A program made the translations under genes and the position numbers. The notes beneath the pieces were generated by a model. That model was given only the letters and a program-made list of their open reading frames with translations, was not told the origin of the DNA and did not search any database. 64,000 bases of DNA from assembly GCF_036226605.1 (NCBI RefSeq), contig NZ_CP109000.1, forward strand, positions 3,468,501-3,532,500, given 5' to 3'. Within the stretch, counting starts at the first letter, position 1. Every line of letters starts with the position of its first letter. Origin of the DNA: Streptomyces sp. NBC_00704. Its GTDB lineage: Bacteria; Actinomycetota; Actinomycetes; Streptomycetales; Streptomycetaceae. Below are positions 7,635 through 16,484 of this stretch, piece after piece.

Positions 7635-8746
7635 CCCCGCAACCGACCACCGCGCCACTGGCCGCCACCCTGCTGGACCTGCCCGCCGGAAGCCCGGGAG
7701 GCAGCGTCGAACTCTTCCTCGACCTCTACACGGGCGAGCAACCACTCATCCCAGCACGGGCGTTCATGCTCGCCCCTACCGGCCCGCGACCTCACCTCCC
7801 GGCCGGCCTCGACCTCCTCCAAGTCCCCGGAAAGTGCCTGGAGGGCCCAGCCTTCAGCCGATACGTAGCCGCCCTGCGCTCGGCACTGGCGGCCGCGATC
7901 GACCCGACCCGGATCGACGTGCTGCACCTGCAGCACCTCACCTTTGGGGCCACCCCCGCCCTGATCCGCGCGCTCCCCTCACACCCCCGCATCGTCCTGG
8001 TCCACGGCACCGACCTGCTCTTCGCCGAGATCCACCGCGAGCAACTCCAGGTGCTGCACGAGACGACGAAGGTTGCAGACGCGATCGTTGTCCCCACCAG
8101 CGCGATGGCCGATCAACTCCGCAAACTCATTCCACTGGTCAACCGCCGCAAGATCACCCACATCCCCTGGGGCATCCCCGACCACCTGATCACCGATCCA
8201 CCGGCCCGGCCTGCCCGCTCTCCAACGAGCCACCTACGGCTGCTGTACGCGGGCCGACTCACAGCCGAGAAGGGCGTCGAGGCCCTGGTGAAGAGCCTGG
8301 CCTCGGTGCCGGGCGTCGAACTGAGCGTCGCCGCACCCCCAGCCCAGTTCCACACGCTGGCCCCACTGCTGCAACGAGCCGGCGTACGAGCCCGCTACCT
8401 AGGCTGGCTCCGCCGCCCACAGCTGTGGAAAACCTTCACCGAGCACGACCTACTGGTCATGCCCTCCACCACCCTGGAGGCCATGGGCCTGGTCGCACTG
8501 GAGGCCCAAGCCTGCGGCCTCCCCGTCCTCTACCAACCCGTACCCGGCCTCAGCGAAACCCTCGCCGCCTCCGGCATGGCAACCGACTTCACCAGCCCCG
8601 CAGCCCTCGCACGCGACCTGGACCGGCTACGCACGACACCTGGCCTGCTTCCGGCTCTGCGCCGGGCGGGCCACGCGAACGCCGCCCGCTACCCGCTCTC
8701 CGCCACCGCGCAGGCCCTGACCGATCTGGGCCGCCAGCTCACCTAG
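7631..8746 (+). CDS. GT4-family glycosyltransferase
   Basis: 371 residues from the GTG at 7631, overlapping protein B by 4 bases. It has the two-domain GT-B layout: an N-terminal acceptor half with GSPGGSVELFL and IVLVHGTD, and a C-terminal donor half with RLLYAGRLTAEKGVEALV, the GT4 hallmark. The nucleotide-sugar-binding E-x7-E motif is present as EAMGLVALE, followed by QACGLPV. It is the last gene of the coupled operon and would attach a sugar to the product made by the preceding enzymes. Donor and acceptor cannot be read from sequence. Confidence 0.85.
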   Translation: MTPQPTTAPLAATLLDLPAGSPGGSVELFLDLYTGEQPLIPARAFMLAPTGPRPHLPAGLDLLQVPGKCLEGPAFSRYVAALRSALAAAIDPTRIDVLHLQHLTFGATPALIRALPSHPRIVLVHGTDLLFAEIHREQLQVLHETTKVADAIVVPTSAMADQLRKLIPLVNRRKITHIPWGIPDHLITDPPARPARSPTSHLRLLYAGRLTAEKGVEALVKSLASVPGVELSVAAPPAQFHTLAPLLQRAGVRARYLGWLRRPQLWKTFTEHDLLVMPSTTLEAMGLVALEAQACGLPVLYQPVPGLSETLAASGMATDFTSPAALARDLDRLRTTPGLLPALRRAGHANAARYPLSATAQALTDLGRQLT

Positions 8747-8846
8747 AACGACCATGGCCAGCTGACGTCCGGCACGCCATTGCCCGGCCCCACCCACCCC
8801 GGTCACTACGCTGACCGGCGGGATGCCCACGGCGAACAGGGAGACC

Positions 8847-9890
8847 ATGACGTACCGCACCGACCGCATCGAAGCCCTGCTCGACGAAGGCGTCCGCGAT
8901 AAGGTCTACCCCGGCGCCGTCTGGGCCGTCGGCGACGCCTCTGGCATCCACGCCCACGGCACCACCGGCGTCCTCGACCCCGACGTACCGCACGCTCCGA
9001 TGCGTCCCGACACCGTCTTCGACGCCGCGAGCCTCACCAAGATCCTCGCCGTCTGGTCCTCCATCGGCGCACTGTGGGAAGAAGGCAAACTCGACCTCGA
9101 CTCTCCCCTCGGGGAGTTCTGGTCGGAGGTCGACGGCCACCCGCTCGCGGCCGTGACGGCCCGCCAACTCCTCACTCACACCGCAGGGGTCCCGCTACGG
9201 GCCCAACTGAAGAGCCTGTACGGCACCGACCCCCAGGACATCCGCGACGGCGTACTGCACGAAGCCCTCCACCGCCCACCGGGCGAGGCCGTCGAATACA
9301 CCGACCGAGCCGCACTCATCCTCGGCTACCTCGCCGAACACATCTCCGGCCAGCCCCTCGACCAACTCGCCACGGAACGGACCTGGCAGCCCCTGGGCAT
9401 GAAAGCCACTCGCTTCGGCCCCCTACCCGCCGCGACGGTCGCCCGGTGCGCGCCCACCGAACTCGACCCGGACACCAACACCCACCTCAAGGGCACCGCC
9501 CACGACTTCTCCGCCCGCCTCCTCGGCGGCGTGTGCGGCATCGCCGGCGCCTTCACCGTCCTCGACGACCTGGCCCGCTTCCTGCGCTACATGTTGAACG
9601 ACAACGCTGTCCCCGAGCGAGCGGGCTTCGGGTCTGCCTGGTCCGAGGCGTCGCTCAGTGTCCAGACCGGCTCACTTGCCCCTGCACGTGGGCTGTTCTG
9701 GCACCCCGCCCCCGGTGCTGATCCAGCCGACGACATCTGGGTGCACTACGGCTTCACGGGAACCGGCATGTGGATCTCACCCCGGCGCCGACGGTGGGCA
9801 ATTCTGTTGACGAATAAGCTCTACTACACCCGCGACCGCCAACCCCTGACGGATGTCCGCAATGTCTACCGAGCGCTCGCTTTCAACTGA
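8847..9890 (+). CDS. Serine hydrolase of the beta-lactamase/class C esterase family
   Basis: 347 residues from the ATG at 8847, which has GGGAG about 6 bases upstream; an ATG 24 bases earlier lacks a site. The SxxK motif is ASLTK near residue 63. A YTD motif replaces YxN, with HTAG beyond the active site as in EstB/DAP-like beta-lactamase-fold esterases. No signal peptide or membrane segment is seen, so it is probably a cytoplasmic esterase, amidase or transesterase, not an antibiotic-resistance enzyme. It lies 100 bases after the glycosyltransferase gene on the same strand and may belong to the same pathway, for example acylation or deacylation of the product. The link is positional only. 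Confidence 0.8.
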   Translation: MTYRTDRIEALLDEGVRDKVYPGAVWAVGDASGIHAHGTTGVLDPDVPHAPMRPDTVFDAASLTKILAVWSSIGALWEEGKLDLDSPLGEFWSEVDGHPLAAVTARQLLTHTAGVPLRAQLKSLYGTDPQDIRDGVLHEALHRPPGEAVEYTDRAALILGYLAEHISGQPLDQLATERTWQPLGMKATRFGPLPAATVARCAPTELDPDTNTHLKGTAHDFSARLLGGVCGIAGAFTVLDDLARFLRYMLNDNAVPERAGFGSAWSEASLSVQTGSLAPARGLFWHPAPGADPADDIWVHYGFTGTGMWISPRRRRWAILLTNKLYYTRDRQPLTDVRNVYRALAFN

Positions 9891-10014
9891 GGCGGCTGCT
9901 TTGAGCGGAGTGGGCCACAGAAGCCCACGACTTGCCAAGTTCCAGAGGGAGACGCGTCAACGCCAGTGTCACGGCGGAGAGCGTGCCGAAGGCCATGGCC
10001 AGGCGTTGAATCAT
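9883..10014 (-). CDS. Small hydrophobic hypothetical protein
   Basis: 43 residues on the minus strand from the ATG at 10014, which follows a strong GGGAGGGG site. The product starts MIQRLAMAFGTLSAVTLAL and then becomes polar (TRLPLELGKSWASVAHS). The N-terminal 19 residues could be one membrane helix or an export signal. The stop overlaps the end of the convergent hydrolase gene by 8 bases. There is no recognised family. The good ribosome-binding site and amphipathic composition support coding, but the length is too short to be certain. Confidence 0.4.
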   Translation of the reverse strand: MIQRLAMAFGTLSAVTLALTRLPLELGKSWASVAHSAQSSRLS

Positions 10015-10381
10015 GCGCGTATTCCCCTCCCTTGCGTGGCCCGCTCTCGTTGCGCAAACGGCCGGAGTAGTCAACCGTGGGCGATCGCGAACTCACTGTA
10101 ACGAGCGCAATGGGCATCCACCGCACCAGAGTGCGCCGTTCGCTCCCGTAGCAACTGGCCCGCCGCCACGAGGGACCCCGCTGTACGACCGGCGTATACC
10201 GCTTCAGAAGCGCGATCAGGCCAGGAAAGCCCCTACCACCACTCCGTTCCGAACGGAACGCCGCACCCTTTTGTCACCAGGCCAGCCACAGAGATCCAAC
10301 CCAGTGGTGGCAGCGGCGCGACTGCCGAACGCCCTGGCTTGGTGCCGACCGCCCGCCTCCCAGTCGGAGCGAGCGCAGAGG

Positions 10382-10546
10382 TCAGCCGTGGTGTTCCTCC
10401 TGCTCGTTCTGCAAGGCGTCGCGCACGGAGCGCCAAGCGCGGATTGCGTTACCGATGTCCACCAACAGCCCTCGGAGTTGGCGAATCAGAACCCTCGCGG
10501 CACAAATGGCAGCAATGACTTCGAATTCCACCGCGAGCCCGCTCAT
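10382..10546 (-). CDS. Small alpha-helical hypothetical protein
   Basis: 54 residues from the ATG at 10546, preceded by GAGGAG about 6 bases upstream. The protein begins MSGLAVEFEVIAAICAARV and continues as a charged helix (LIRQLRGLLVDIGNAIRAW), ending in EQEEHHG. It is well structured for its length, with heptad-like spacing of Leu/Ile. A 20-codon frame just upstream (GTG, VQTSRREAERLVPELRSSQ) ends with an ATGA overlap on this start, which suggests a coupled micro-ORF or leader peptide. No function is recognised. Confidence 0.5.
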   Translation of the reverse strand: MSGLAVEFEVIAAICAARVLIRQLRGLLVDIGNAIRAWRSVRDALQNEQEEHHG

Positions 10547-11056
10547 TGGCTGCTCCTCAACTCGGGCACCAGCCTCTCCGCCTCGCGCCGCGAAGTCTGT
10601 ACCACGCTAGGTACATTTCGTGATCACCCTCGGCTTCGCCCACGCGATCAGGCAGACATGCAGCTGAACTCAACGAGCCGAGCCTCCTTGAGGCGCCGCG
10701 TACAAGACTCGCCGCCGTGAGGGCGCGTGTCCGCATCACAGTTGATGCATTTGCTGATCTTGAAGATCCGCGCCACAGAAACGAGGCTGAGTCGATGCGC
10801 CCAGGCTGACCGTCGAACGGGCCGGTGTCTGTAGGGTTGGGCCTACTTTTTGTGATCTTGGATGGATCAGCAAGTGCGGCCTGTCCAGAGTGTTCCGGTG
10901 CAGTTCATGCGGGGTGCTCTGCATGAGCGGACGGTCCGGCAGGAAGCCGTCAGGCACCGAAGCCCGATGTGCGGGGAGGTGCTCCTGACCAGGCGGTTCC
11001 GGACATGGGGAAAGCGTCCGGAACCAACCTCATGTTCTGGCCAGGACTCCAAGGAC
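10547..11056. other. Gene-poor region before the first CRISPR array
   Basis: About 510 bases with no convincing gene except the possible 20-codon frame next to 10546. An inverted repeat, TTCCGGAC at 10997-11004 and GTCCGGAA at 11016-11023, is followed by CCAACC as in the adjacent CRISPR repeats; it may be a decayed repeat, but the spacing is off. Confidence 0.4.
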
Positions 11057-11266
11057 GGGTGACCTCCGCGGACGCGGAGCCAACGGACACACTCTCTACG
11101 CCGCGCACCGGCCCCTCGGGGCACCTCTGCGGACGCGGAGCCAACCATGCGCTCGCCCACCAGAGTTGGGCCATTGGCGGGGCACCTCCGCGACGCGGAG
11201 CCAACCGGCACCGCGTCCTGTACCTGAACTCCCAGTTCGGGGCACCTCCGCGGACGCGGGGCCAAC
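11057..11266 (-). CRISPR. Short CRISPR array 1 (4 repeats, 3 spacers)
   Basis: Four copies of a 27-28 bp repeat start at about 11057, 11118, 11179 and 11239, a 60-61 base period, leaving 33-base spacers. On the plus strand the repeat reads GGGGCACCTCCGCGG then ACGCGGAGCCAAC; its core CTCCGCG..CGCGGAG is a hairpin. The reverse complement resembles the array 2 repeat (GCTCCGC...GCGGAGGT), so crRNA orientation here is probably leftward, away from the cas genes. The third copy lacks one G of the stem and the fourth has GGGGCC for GGAGCC. Confidence 0.85.
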
Positions 11267-11656
11267 CCTTGCTGACCTGCATGGTTAGGGGTGCTTTGCC
11301 ATTTTGTTATGCGTTACGACAAGCCCGTTCTTTCGATCGTGACCTATCGCAGTCGTGGGACATGCATTTAAGTCACTCGATCGGGTGGGCGGGGGTGTGA
11401 GTCTCCGCTGATGCGAAGCTGGGAGATATTGCGGAGATTTGCCCCATACGTCCCTGGGTTACCTCTGTGTGTGCAGAGCGTGTCCACCGGGACTTTATCG
11501 GGCGGCTCTGACAGTTGGGGTGAGTTCGGAGGTTCCGGTTGCGCCTGTTCCATACGTCCCCTTAGCGTCACTCCCTGCTTGATGTCGGTGACTATTCGTG
11601 AACTCATCGGTGTTCGGGCGCTGTTGGCGTTTCCGAGATTGGGAGGAGGGGGGATC
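11267..11656. promoter_or_regulatory. Leader/promoter region between array 1 and cas8e
   Basis: About 390 bases, noticeably richer in A/T than the surroundings (for example 11290-11390). It probably contains the leader of array 1 reading left and the Cascade promoter reading right. In-frame upstream starts for cas8e exist, but the sequence from 11411 to 11656 does not read like protein. Confidence 0.5.
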
Positions 11657-13207
11657 TTGCGTGCTTTCATCGCGGCTGACCAGCCGTGCGTCACGCTGGT
11701 GTTCCGTCGGGACGCGGATCCCGAGGAGTTGGCGGCCTTGGTGCCGAAGGCTGAGCCTGGTGGTCGCCGAGGAGTCGGTCTGCGCACGGCACTTCTGGCC
11801 GCTCATGCTGTGGCGGACCTTGAGGTGGCGAACCCGGCGGTGGAGTCGATGCTGCGGCGCCTTCTGACCGCGCTCGCGGTCCGCGCCGGCGGCCTTGATG
11901 TGTCCGACCGGGATGTGTGGGAGGAGCGCTTCGACGGGCTGCTGTCGGCGGGCCGGTTCGATGCGGGGGCCGTGAACACGTACTTCGACCGGTGGCGGCA
12001 CCGGTTCGATCTCTATGATCCGCACCGGCCGTTCCTCCAGGATCCGCGTCTTGCGGCGGAGTGTTCGCGCCAGGCGCCGCCCGGGAAACTGGTGATGCCG
12101 AGGCCGTCGGGATCGAACCAGCCGTGGCTGGACCGGACGCCGCAGGAGGTGCCCGTACCGTCGGGCGAGGCACTGGGCTGGCTGCTCGCCTGGCGCGGCT
12201 ACGGCCCGTCGGGCACGGGGGCCCAGCGCCGGCACGGCGGCGTGAACTCCAAGAACATGAAGGCCGCGCCATTGCGGGCGCTGGTGTCCTTCCACCCGCT
12301 GGGCGGGAGTCTGTTCACCTCACTCGTCCTGTCGTGCCCCCCGCCGACTGGAGGAGAAGATCCGGCACAGGATCTCGCGCCGTGGGAGCGTGAGGAACTC
12401 GAAGACCCCCTGCTGCCATCCCCCGTGTGCGGACCCGTCTCGCTGCTGACCGGCCGGAGTGCCCACCATGTCCTGCTGTCTGCGGACGAGACGGGAGCAG
12501 AGACGACAGGCTGCTGGGTGGCCTGGGCCACGCGGACGGATCTGCCCGCGGCCCGGGATCCGTTCGTCATCGCCCGCGCCAAGGGCGGTCCGGTGCGGGC
12601 GAGTTGGCGCCGTGCCCTACTGAGGGATTTCGACGCCTTCATCCACGCGAAGAACCCCGCCGCGGCGGGCGTCAAGGGGCAGATTCTTCCGGCATGGCTG
12701 TCCGCGTTCGCCGACCTTCCTGAGGAAGTCCTTGACGGGCTGGGGCCGGTGCGCGTGCGAGCGCTGGGCTGCCACCAGGAGAAACAGGAGAAGGACGAAC
12801 ACTGGTACGCCGTGACGACCCCGGCGAGCATCGCCGCGTTTCTTCCTTCCCGGCATCCGCAACGCGCCGCCCGCGTGGCCGACACCCGCAGAGCGGCGGA
12901 GGGCGCGGCGGCCGATCTGGCCAGGGCGCTGCGTACGGCGTGGAAGCAATTGGCGCCCGGTGAGAAGTCCTGCCCGTGGGCGGATGAGGCGACTGGGGCG
13001 TACTGGGACCGCGCCGAGGTGCTGTTCTGGCCGGCGATCAGCCACGACAGCGCCGAGGTGCCCCGGTTTCGCGGCCTGGCCCTGGAGATCTACGACGCCA
13101 TCACCCGGTCGGCTGCGACCACCCCGCAGGGATTGCACCCGGTGGCCCAGGCCCGCACCCAGCTCACCCATCCCCGCACTCCTGGAAGGAGGGCGAAGGC
13201 CGCGTGA
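11657..13207 (+). CDS. cas8e: Cas8e (Cse1/CasA), large subunit of type I-E Cascade
   Basis: 516 residues from the TTG at 11657, chosen for the strong GGAGGAGGGG directly upstream and because length then fits the family (about 500-560). Cse1 binds the crRNA 5' end and recognises the PAM. Recognisable parts are VGLRTALLAAHAVADLEVANP with LRRLLTALAVRAG (the conserved N-terminal REAL..AH/LLRLLLA block), FDLYDPHRPFLQDP, and the later GGVNSKNMKAAPLRALVSFHPLGGSLF. The N-terminus carries an extra 20-residue charged insert (RRDADPEELAALVPKAEPGG). It is first in the Cascade operon and overlaps cse2 by 4 bases. Confidence 0.88.
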   Translation: MRAFIAADQPCVTLVFRRDADPEELAALVPKAEPGGRRGVGLRTALLAAHAVADLEVANPAVESMLRRLLTALAVRAGGLDVSDRDVWEERFDGLLSAGRFDAGAVNTYFDRWRHRFDLYDPHRPFLQDPRLAAECSRQAPPGKLVMPRPSGSNQPWLDRTPQEVPVPSGEALGWLLAWRGYGPSGTGAQRRHGGVNSKNMKAAPLRALVSFHPLGGSLFTSLVLSCPPPTGGEDPAQDLAPWEREELEDPLLPSPVCGPVSLLTGRSAHHVLLSADETGAETTGCWVAWATRTDLPAARDPFVIARAKGGPVRASWRRALLRDFDAFIHAKNPAAAGVKGQILPAWLSAFADLPEEVLDGLGPVRVRALGCHQEKQEKDEHWYAVTTPASIAAFLPSRHPQRAARVADTRRAAEGAAADLARALRTAWKQLAPGEKSCPWADEATGAYWDRAEVLFWPAISHDSAEVPRFRGLALEIYDAITRSAATTPQGLHPVAQARTQLTHPRTPGRRAKAA

Positions 13208-13812
13208 CCACCGAGTCCCCGCCCGCCCCGTCGGCCAAGAAGAACCCGCTGGAGTCGTTCGAGCGGTTCATGCGCACCGTCCGTAACGCGTGCGCCACCC
13301 CGGGCGGCCGGGCCGCCTTGCGTGACGGCCTGGCCGAGGAACTCACCTCCCCATGGCGGCTGTACATGCATCTGCTGCCCGCCGGAGGGATCCCGGCCTA
13401 CGCGCCCACCCGCGGGGCCGAACTCCCGTATTTGCTCGTGGCCTGCCTGTACGCGGTCCACGACGCCCCCAACCCCCGTACGGCGAAGTCGAACCCGCCG
13501 CCTGTGGCGAAACCGGCGGAGGTGTGGCAGAACCTGGGCTGGTCCTACGGCCGCGCCGCACGCACGGGTTCGATGCGCCGGGAGAACGCCGCCGATGCAC
13601 TGTCGCACCTGGCCGAACTCGGCAGCGAGGACCTGTACCGAGAGCTTCCCGGCGCGATCTCGCTGCTGCGCTCGCAGCAGATCCCCGTCAAGTGGCCGGT
13701 GCTGCTGCGAGATCTGACCCGCTGGCCGAAGTGGGCGGACGACGTCCGCGTCGAATGGGCCCGCGCCTACCACATCCCCACCGTTCGCACCGCTGAGGAG
13801 AAGACCAAGTGA
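13204..13812 (+). CDS. cse2: Cse2 (CasB), small subunit of type I-E Cascade
   Basis: 202 residues from the GTG at 13204, with 4-base GTGA overlaps at both ends. It is alpha-helical and basic, of the usual 160-200 length, with the family-like FERFMRTVRNACATPGGRAALR start and the LYMHLLPAGGIPAYA segment. Two copies normally line the belly of Cascade and stabilise target and non-target strands. Its identity also follows from the fixed order cas8e-cse2-cas7e. Confidence 0.88.
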   Translation: MTTESPPAPSAKKNPLESFERFMRTVRNACATPGGRAALRDGLAEELTSPWRLYMHLLPAGGIPAYAPTRGAELPYLLVACLYAVHDAPNPRTAKSNPPPVAKPAEVWQNLGWSYGRAARTGSMRRENAADALSHLAELGSEDLYRELPGAISLLRSQQIPVKWPVLLRDLTRWPKWADDVRVEWARAYHIPTVRTAEEKTK

Positions 13813-15065
13813 TCAACTTCGGCCCCGGAAGCCTGCACGTCGACCTCCACCTGATTCAGTCGTACCCGTACTCCAATCTGAACCGCGACCGGCAGGGTGC
13901 CCCGAAGTCCGCGCGCTACGGCGGCGTGATGCGCGCCCGCAATTCATCGCAGAACGGCAAGCGGCACACCCGTACGGCTGTGGAGAAGGCGGTCGGTATC
14001 CGGGCGTTGCGAACCCGCGGCGTGCCACAGGCCGTCGCTAAGCGGCTGGGAGCCCGCGGCTGGCAGCCGGAACTGGCCCTGGCTGCGGGGCAGATGTTGA
14101 TTCTGGCGGCCGGGGTGAAGGGGCTGGGCATCGCTGACTCCGGTGGCACCAACGCCCTGCTGTTCTTGCCGGAGAGCGCACTGGACGAACTGGCAGACCT
14201 CGCCGACGGCCATCGCGGCGACATCACCCAGGCGGTCTACGACATTGAGGCCGAGGCGGTGAAGGCGGCGAAGAGGACCACCCGCAGGAAGGCGGACGCC
14301 GACCTGGAACCGGCAGCGGACGACGAGGAAGAGCCCGCCGTCGGTGAGGGCAGCCCACTGGCCAGGTACGCGGCCAAGATCCTGCCGAAGGCGGCGGTGC
14401 TCACGATCCTTCAGTCGAGGAACGCCTCGGTCGCCGCCTTCGGCCGCATGCTCGCCAACGAGGCGGGCTCCATCGTGGACGGCGCGGTGCAGATGGCGCA
14501 CGGACTGAGCACCCACGCGGCCAGCACCCAGCTGGACTACTTCACGGCGGTCGACGACATCCTCGATGAGGAGGGCACCGAGCGCGGCGCCGGGCACATG
14601 GGGGACCAGCGCTACACCTCGGCCACCTTCTACCGCTACACCTCCTTGAACCTCACCGAACTCGTTCGCAACCTCGACGGCGACACCCAGACCGCCCAGG
14701 CCGTACTCGCGGAGTTCATGCGCGCCTTCATCACCACGGTCCTGCCGGCCAAAGCCTCCGGCACCGCCCCGTTCACCGTGCCGCACCTGACCTACGCCGC
14801 ACTGCGGTCGGACCGCCCGGTCAGCCTGGTCGGCGCGTACGAGACCCCGGTGCCCGACAGCGCCGAGGGCTACCTGCCCCGCTCCATGCAGCGGCTGAAC
14901 GACCACGCCAGGGCACACCACCGCTTCCTGGGCACTGGGGGACTGATCACCCACGCCCACAGCGGCCTGACTGACGATGCCTTCGACGCGCTGGGCGACC
15001 GCCTCGACGGCCTGGACGAGCTGATCACCCGCGTGAGCGACACCGTCACCAAGGAGCTGGCGTGA
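13809..15065 (+). CDS. cas7e: Cas7e (Cse4/CasC), backbone subunit of type I-E Cascade
   Basis: 418 residues from the GTG at 13809. The N-terminus LHVDLHLIQSYPYSNLNRD and the RYGGVMRARNSSQNGKRHTR block are diagnostic for Cas7e, as are the C-terminal KASGTAPFTVPHLTYAALRSDRPVSLVGAYETP segments. Six copies usually wrap the crRNA spacer. The protein is about 55 residues longer than E. coli CasC; the extra sequence includes an acidic/basic insert (RKADADLEPAADDEEEPAVG) near residues 160-178. It is coupled by 4-base overlaps on both sides. Confidence 0.92.
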   Translation: MINFGPGSLHVDLHLIQSYPYSNLNRDRQGAPKSARYGGVMRARNSSQNGKRHTRTAVEKAVGIRALRTRGVPQAVAKRLGARGWQPELALAAGQMLILAAGVKGLGIADSGGTNALLFLPESALDELADLADGHRGDITQAVYDIEAEAVKAAKRTTRRKADADLEPAADDEEEPAVGEGSPLARYAAKILPKAAVLTILQSRNASVAAFGRMLANEAGSIVDGAVQMAHGLSTHAASTQLDYFTAVDDILDEEGTERGAGHMGDQRYTSATFYRYTSLNLTELVRNLDGDTQTAQAVLAEFMRAFITTVLPAKASGTAPFTVPHLTYAALRSDRPVSLVGAYETPVPDSAEGYLPRSMQRLNDHARAHHRFLGTGGLITHAHSGLTDDAFDALGDRLDGLDELITRVSDTVTKELA

Positions 15066-15808
15066 GCGGCGGGCTCCTGCTCCACCTGTCCGGGCCCTTG
15101 CAGTCCTGGGGCTCGGACGCGGACTTCGAAGTGCGCAGCACTTACCGCTGGCCCACCCGCTCCGGCCTCACTGGACTGCTTGCCTGCTGCCTGGGCCGAC
15201 CCCGCGACAGCGACAACACCGACCTCACCGAGCTGTCCTACACCATCCGGGTGGACCGGCCGGGTCAGCGGGAGATGGACTTCCACACCATCGGCGGCGG
15301 CTACCCCCGCCATCTCACCCCGCCCACCGCCGACGGCAAGTTCCGCAAGCTGGGGGAGGGCACCATCCTCACCCAGCGCTGGTACCTGACGGACGCCGCC
15401 TTCACCGTCGCCGTCACCGGGCCCGCGCCCACCCTCCTCGGGTGCACCCAGGCCCTCCAACGTCCCCGGTTCGCCCCCTACCTGGGGCGCCGTTCCTGCG
15501 TTCCGGACACCCCGATCCTCATCCGGTCCGACGTGAGCGACCCGGTGGCCGAACTCGACCGCCTGCCACTGCACCGCACCCCAGCGCGGTACGGCGCCCG
15601 AGAGCCGGTGACGTTCCTCTACGACGCCGCCCCCGAGCCCGGAGCCCTGCCGGACACGGAGGTCCGCGACCAGCCCGGCCCGCACCGCCACTTCGCGGGC
15701 TGCCCCGTGTGGGAGCGGCAACGCCCGCTGCCCGATGCCGACGATGCGGGCCGGGGCACGGACTGGCTCACCGCACTGACCGTCTATCGAGAGGCAGCCG
15801 CCGCATGA
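15062..15808 (+). CDS. cas5e: Cas5e (CasD), crRNA 5'-handle binding subunit
   Basis: 248 residues from the GTG at 15062. The start LLLHLSGPLQSWGSDADFEVR is the classical Cas5 glycine/PLQSWG motif, followed by PTRSGLTGLLACCLGR. The middle has GGYPRHLTPPTADGKFRKLGEG, then TILTQRWYLTDAAFTVAVTG. Cas5e caps the 5' handle of the crRNA and contacts Cse1. It overlaps cas7e and cas6e by 4 bases each. Confidence 0.92.
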   Translation: MSGGLLLHLSGPLQSWGSDADFEVRSTYRWPTRSGLTGLLACCLGRPRDSDNTDLTELSYTIRVDRPGQREMDFHTIGGGYPRHLTPPTADGKFRKLGEGTILTQRWYLTDAAFTVAVTGPAPTLLGCTQALQRPRFAPYLGRRSCVPDTPILIRSDVSDPVAELDRLPLHRTPARYGAREPVTFLYDAAPEPGALPDTEVRDQPGPHRHFAGCPVWERQRPLPDADDAGRGTDWLTALTVYREAAAA

Positions 15809-16470
15809 CCACCGCCCCCACGGCCGTCACCCAGACGGTGCACCTGGCCCGGCTCCACCTTGAAGCCCGCAGTCGTGTCGTCCACCGTGACCTCAAGGAC
15901 GCCACCCGCCTGCACGCCACCGTCCAGGCCCTGTTCCCCGACGCCCTCGGACCCGCCCCCAGGACGGCCACGAACACCCTTTACCGCATCGAGCGCGAGC
16001 AGGCCGGTGCGCTGCTGCTGATCCAGTCCACGCTGCCCATCAACCGCAACGCCCTGCCCTCCGGCTACGCCAGCCAGGTCGAATACCGCGACCTGGGCCC
16101 GCTGCTCAACTGGGTTGGCGAAGGCCGCGTCGTGCGGTTCCGGATCGACGCCAACCCGATCAAGAGCGTGCCGGTGCCCGGTGCCCGGCGCGGCAGGCGC
16201 GTGCCCGTCTCGGGCGAGGATGCCCTGGCCTGGTGGGAGCGCCAAGCCGGCCGGGCGGGACTGGCCAACCAACTCGTCCTCGACCTCCCGCAGCCCGACG
16301 TGCTCGGCTCTCGCACTGATGCCAAGGGGATCCGGTTGCGTGCGATGCGCTTCGAGGGCGTCGCTACCGTCACCGACCCCGAGGCCCTGCGTACCGCGAT
16401 CACCACCGGCATCGGCCAGGGCCGCGCCTACGGCCTGGGCCTGCTGTCCATCGCCCCCTACCGCCCCTGA
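15805..16470 (+). CDS. cas6e: Cas6e (CasE), pre-crRNA processing endoribonuclease
   Basis: 221 residues from the ATG at 15805, set by the ATGA overlap with cas5e; the frame is open further upstream but inside cas5e. A conserved His (His37, in DATRLHATVQALFP) matches the catalytic His26 of Thermus and E. coli Cas6e; the E. coli Tyr23 position is Thr. VVRFRIDANPIKSVP and the glycine-rich C-terminal GIGQGRAYGLGLLSIAP are hallmark blocks. It should cut array transcripts at the base of the repeat hairpin, leaving an 8-nt 5' handle (GTCACCCG for array 2). Confidence 0.92.
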   Translation: MTTAPTAVTQTVHLARLHLEARSRVVHRDLKDATRLHATVQALFPDALGPAPRTATNTLYRIEREQAGALLLIQSTLPINRNALPSGYASQVEYRDLGPLLNWVGEGRVVRFRIDANPIKSVPVPGARRGRRVPVSGEDALAWWERQAGRAGLANQLVLDLPQPDVLGSRTDAKGIRLRAMRFEGVATVTDPEALRTAITTGIGQGRAYGLGLLSIAPYRP

Positions 16471-16484
16471 CCCCCACCGTCCTT

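Noticed and set aside
10813..10870. A possible terminator or promoter near CTACTTTTTGTGATCTTGG.
   Set aside because: There is a T-run but no stem ahead of it, so it cannot be assigned.
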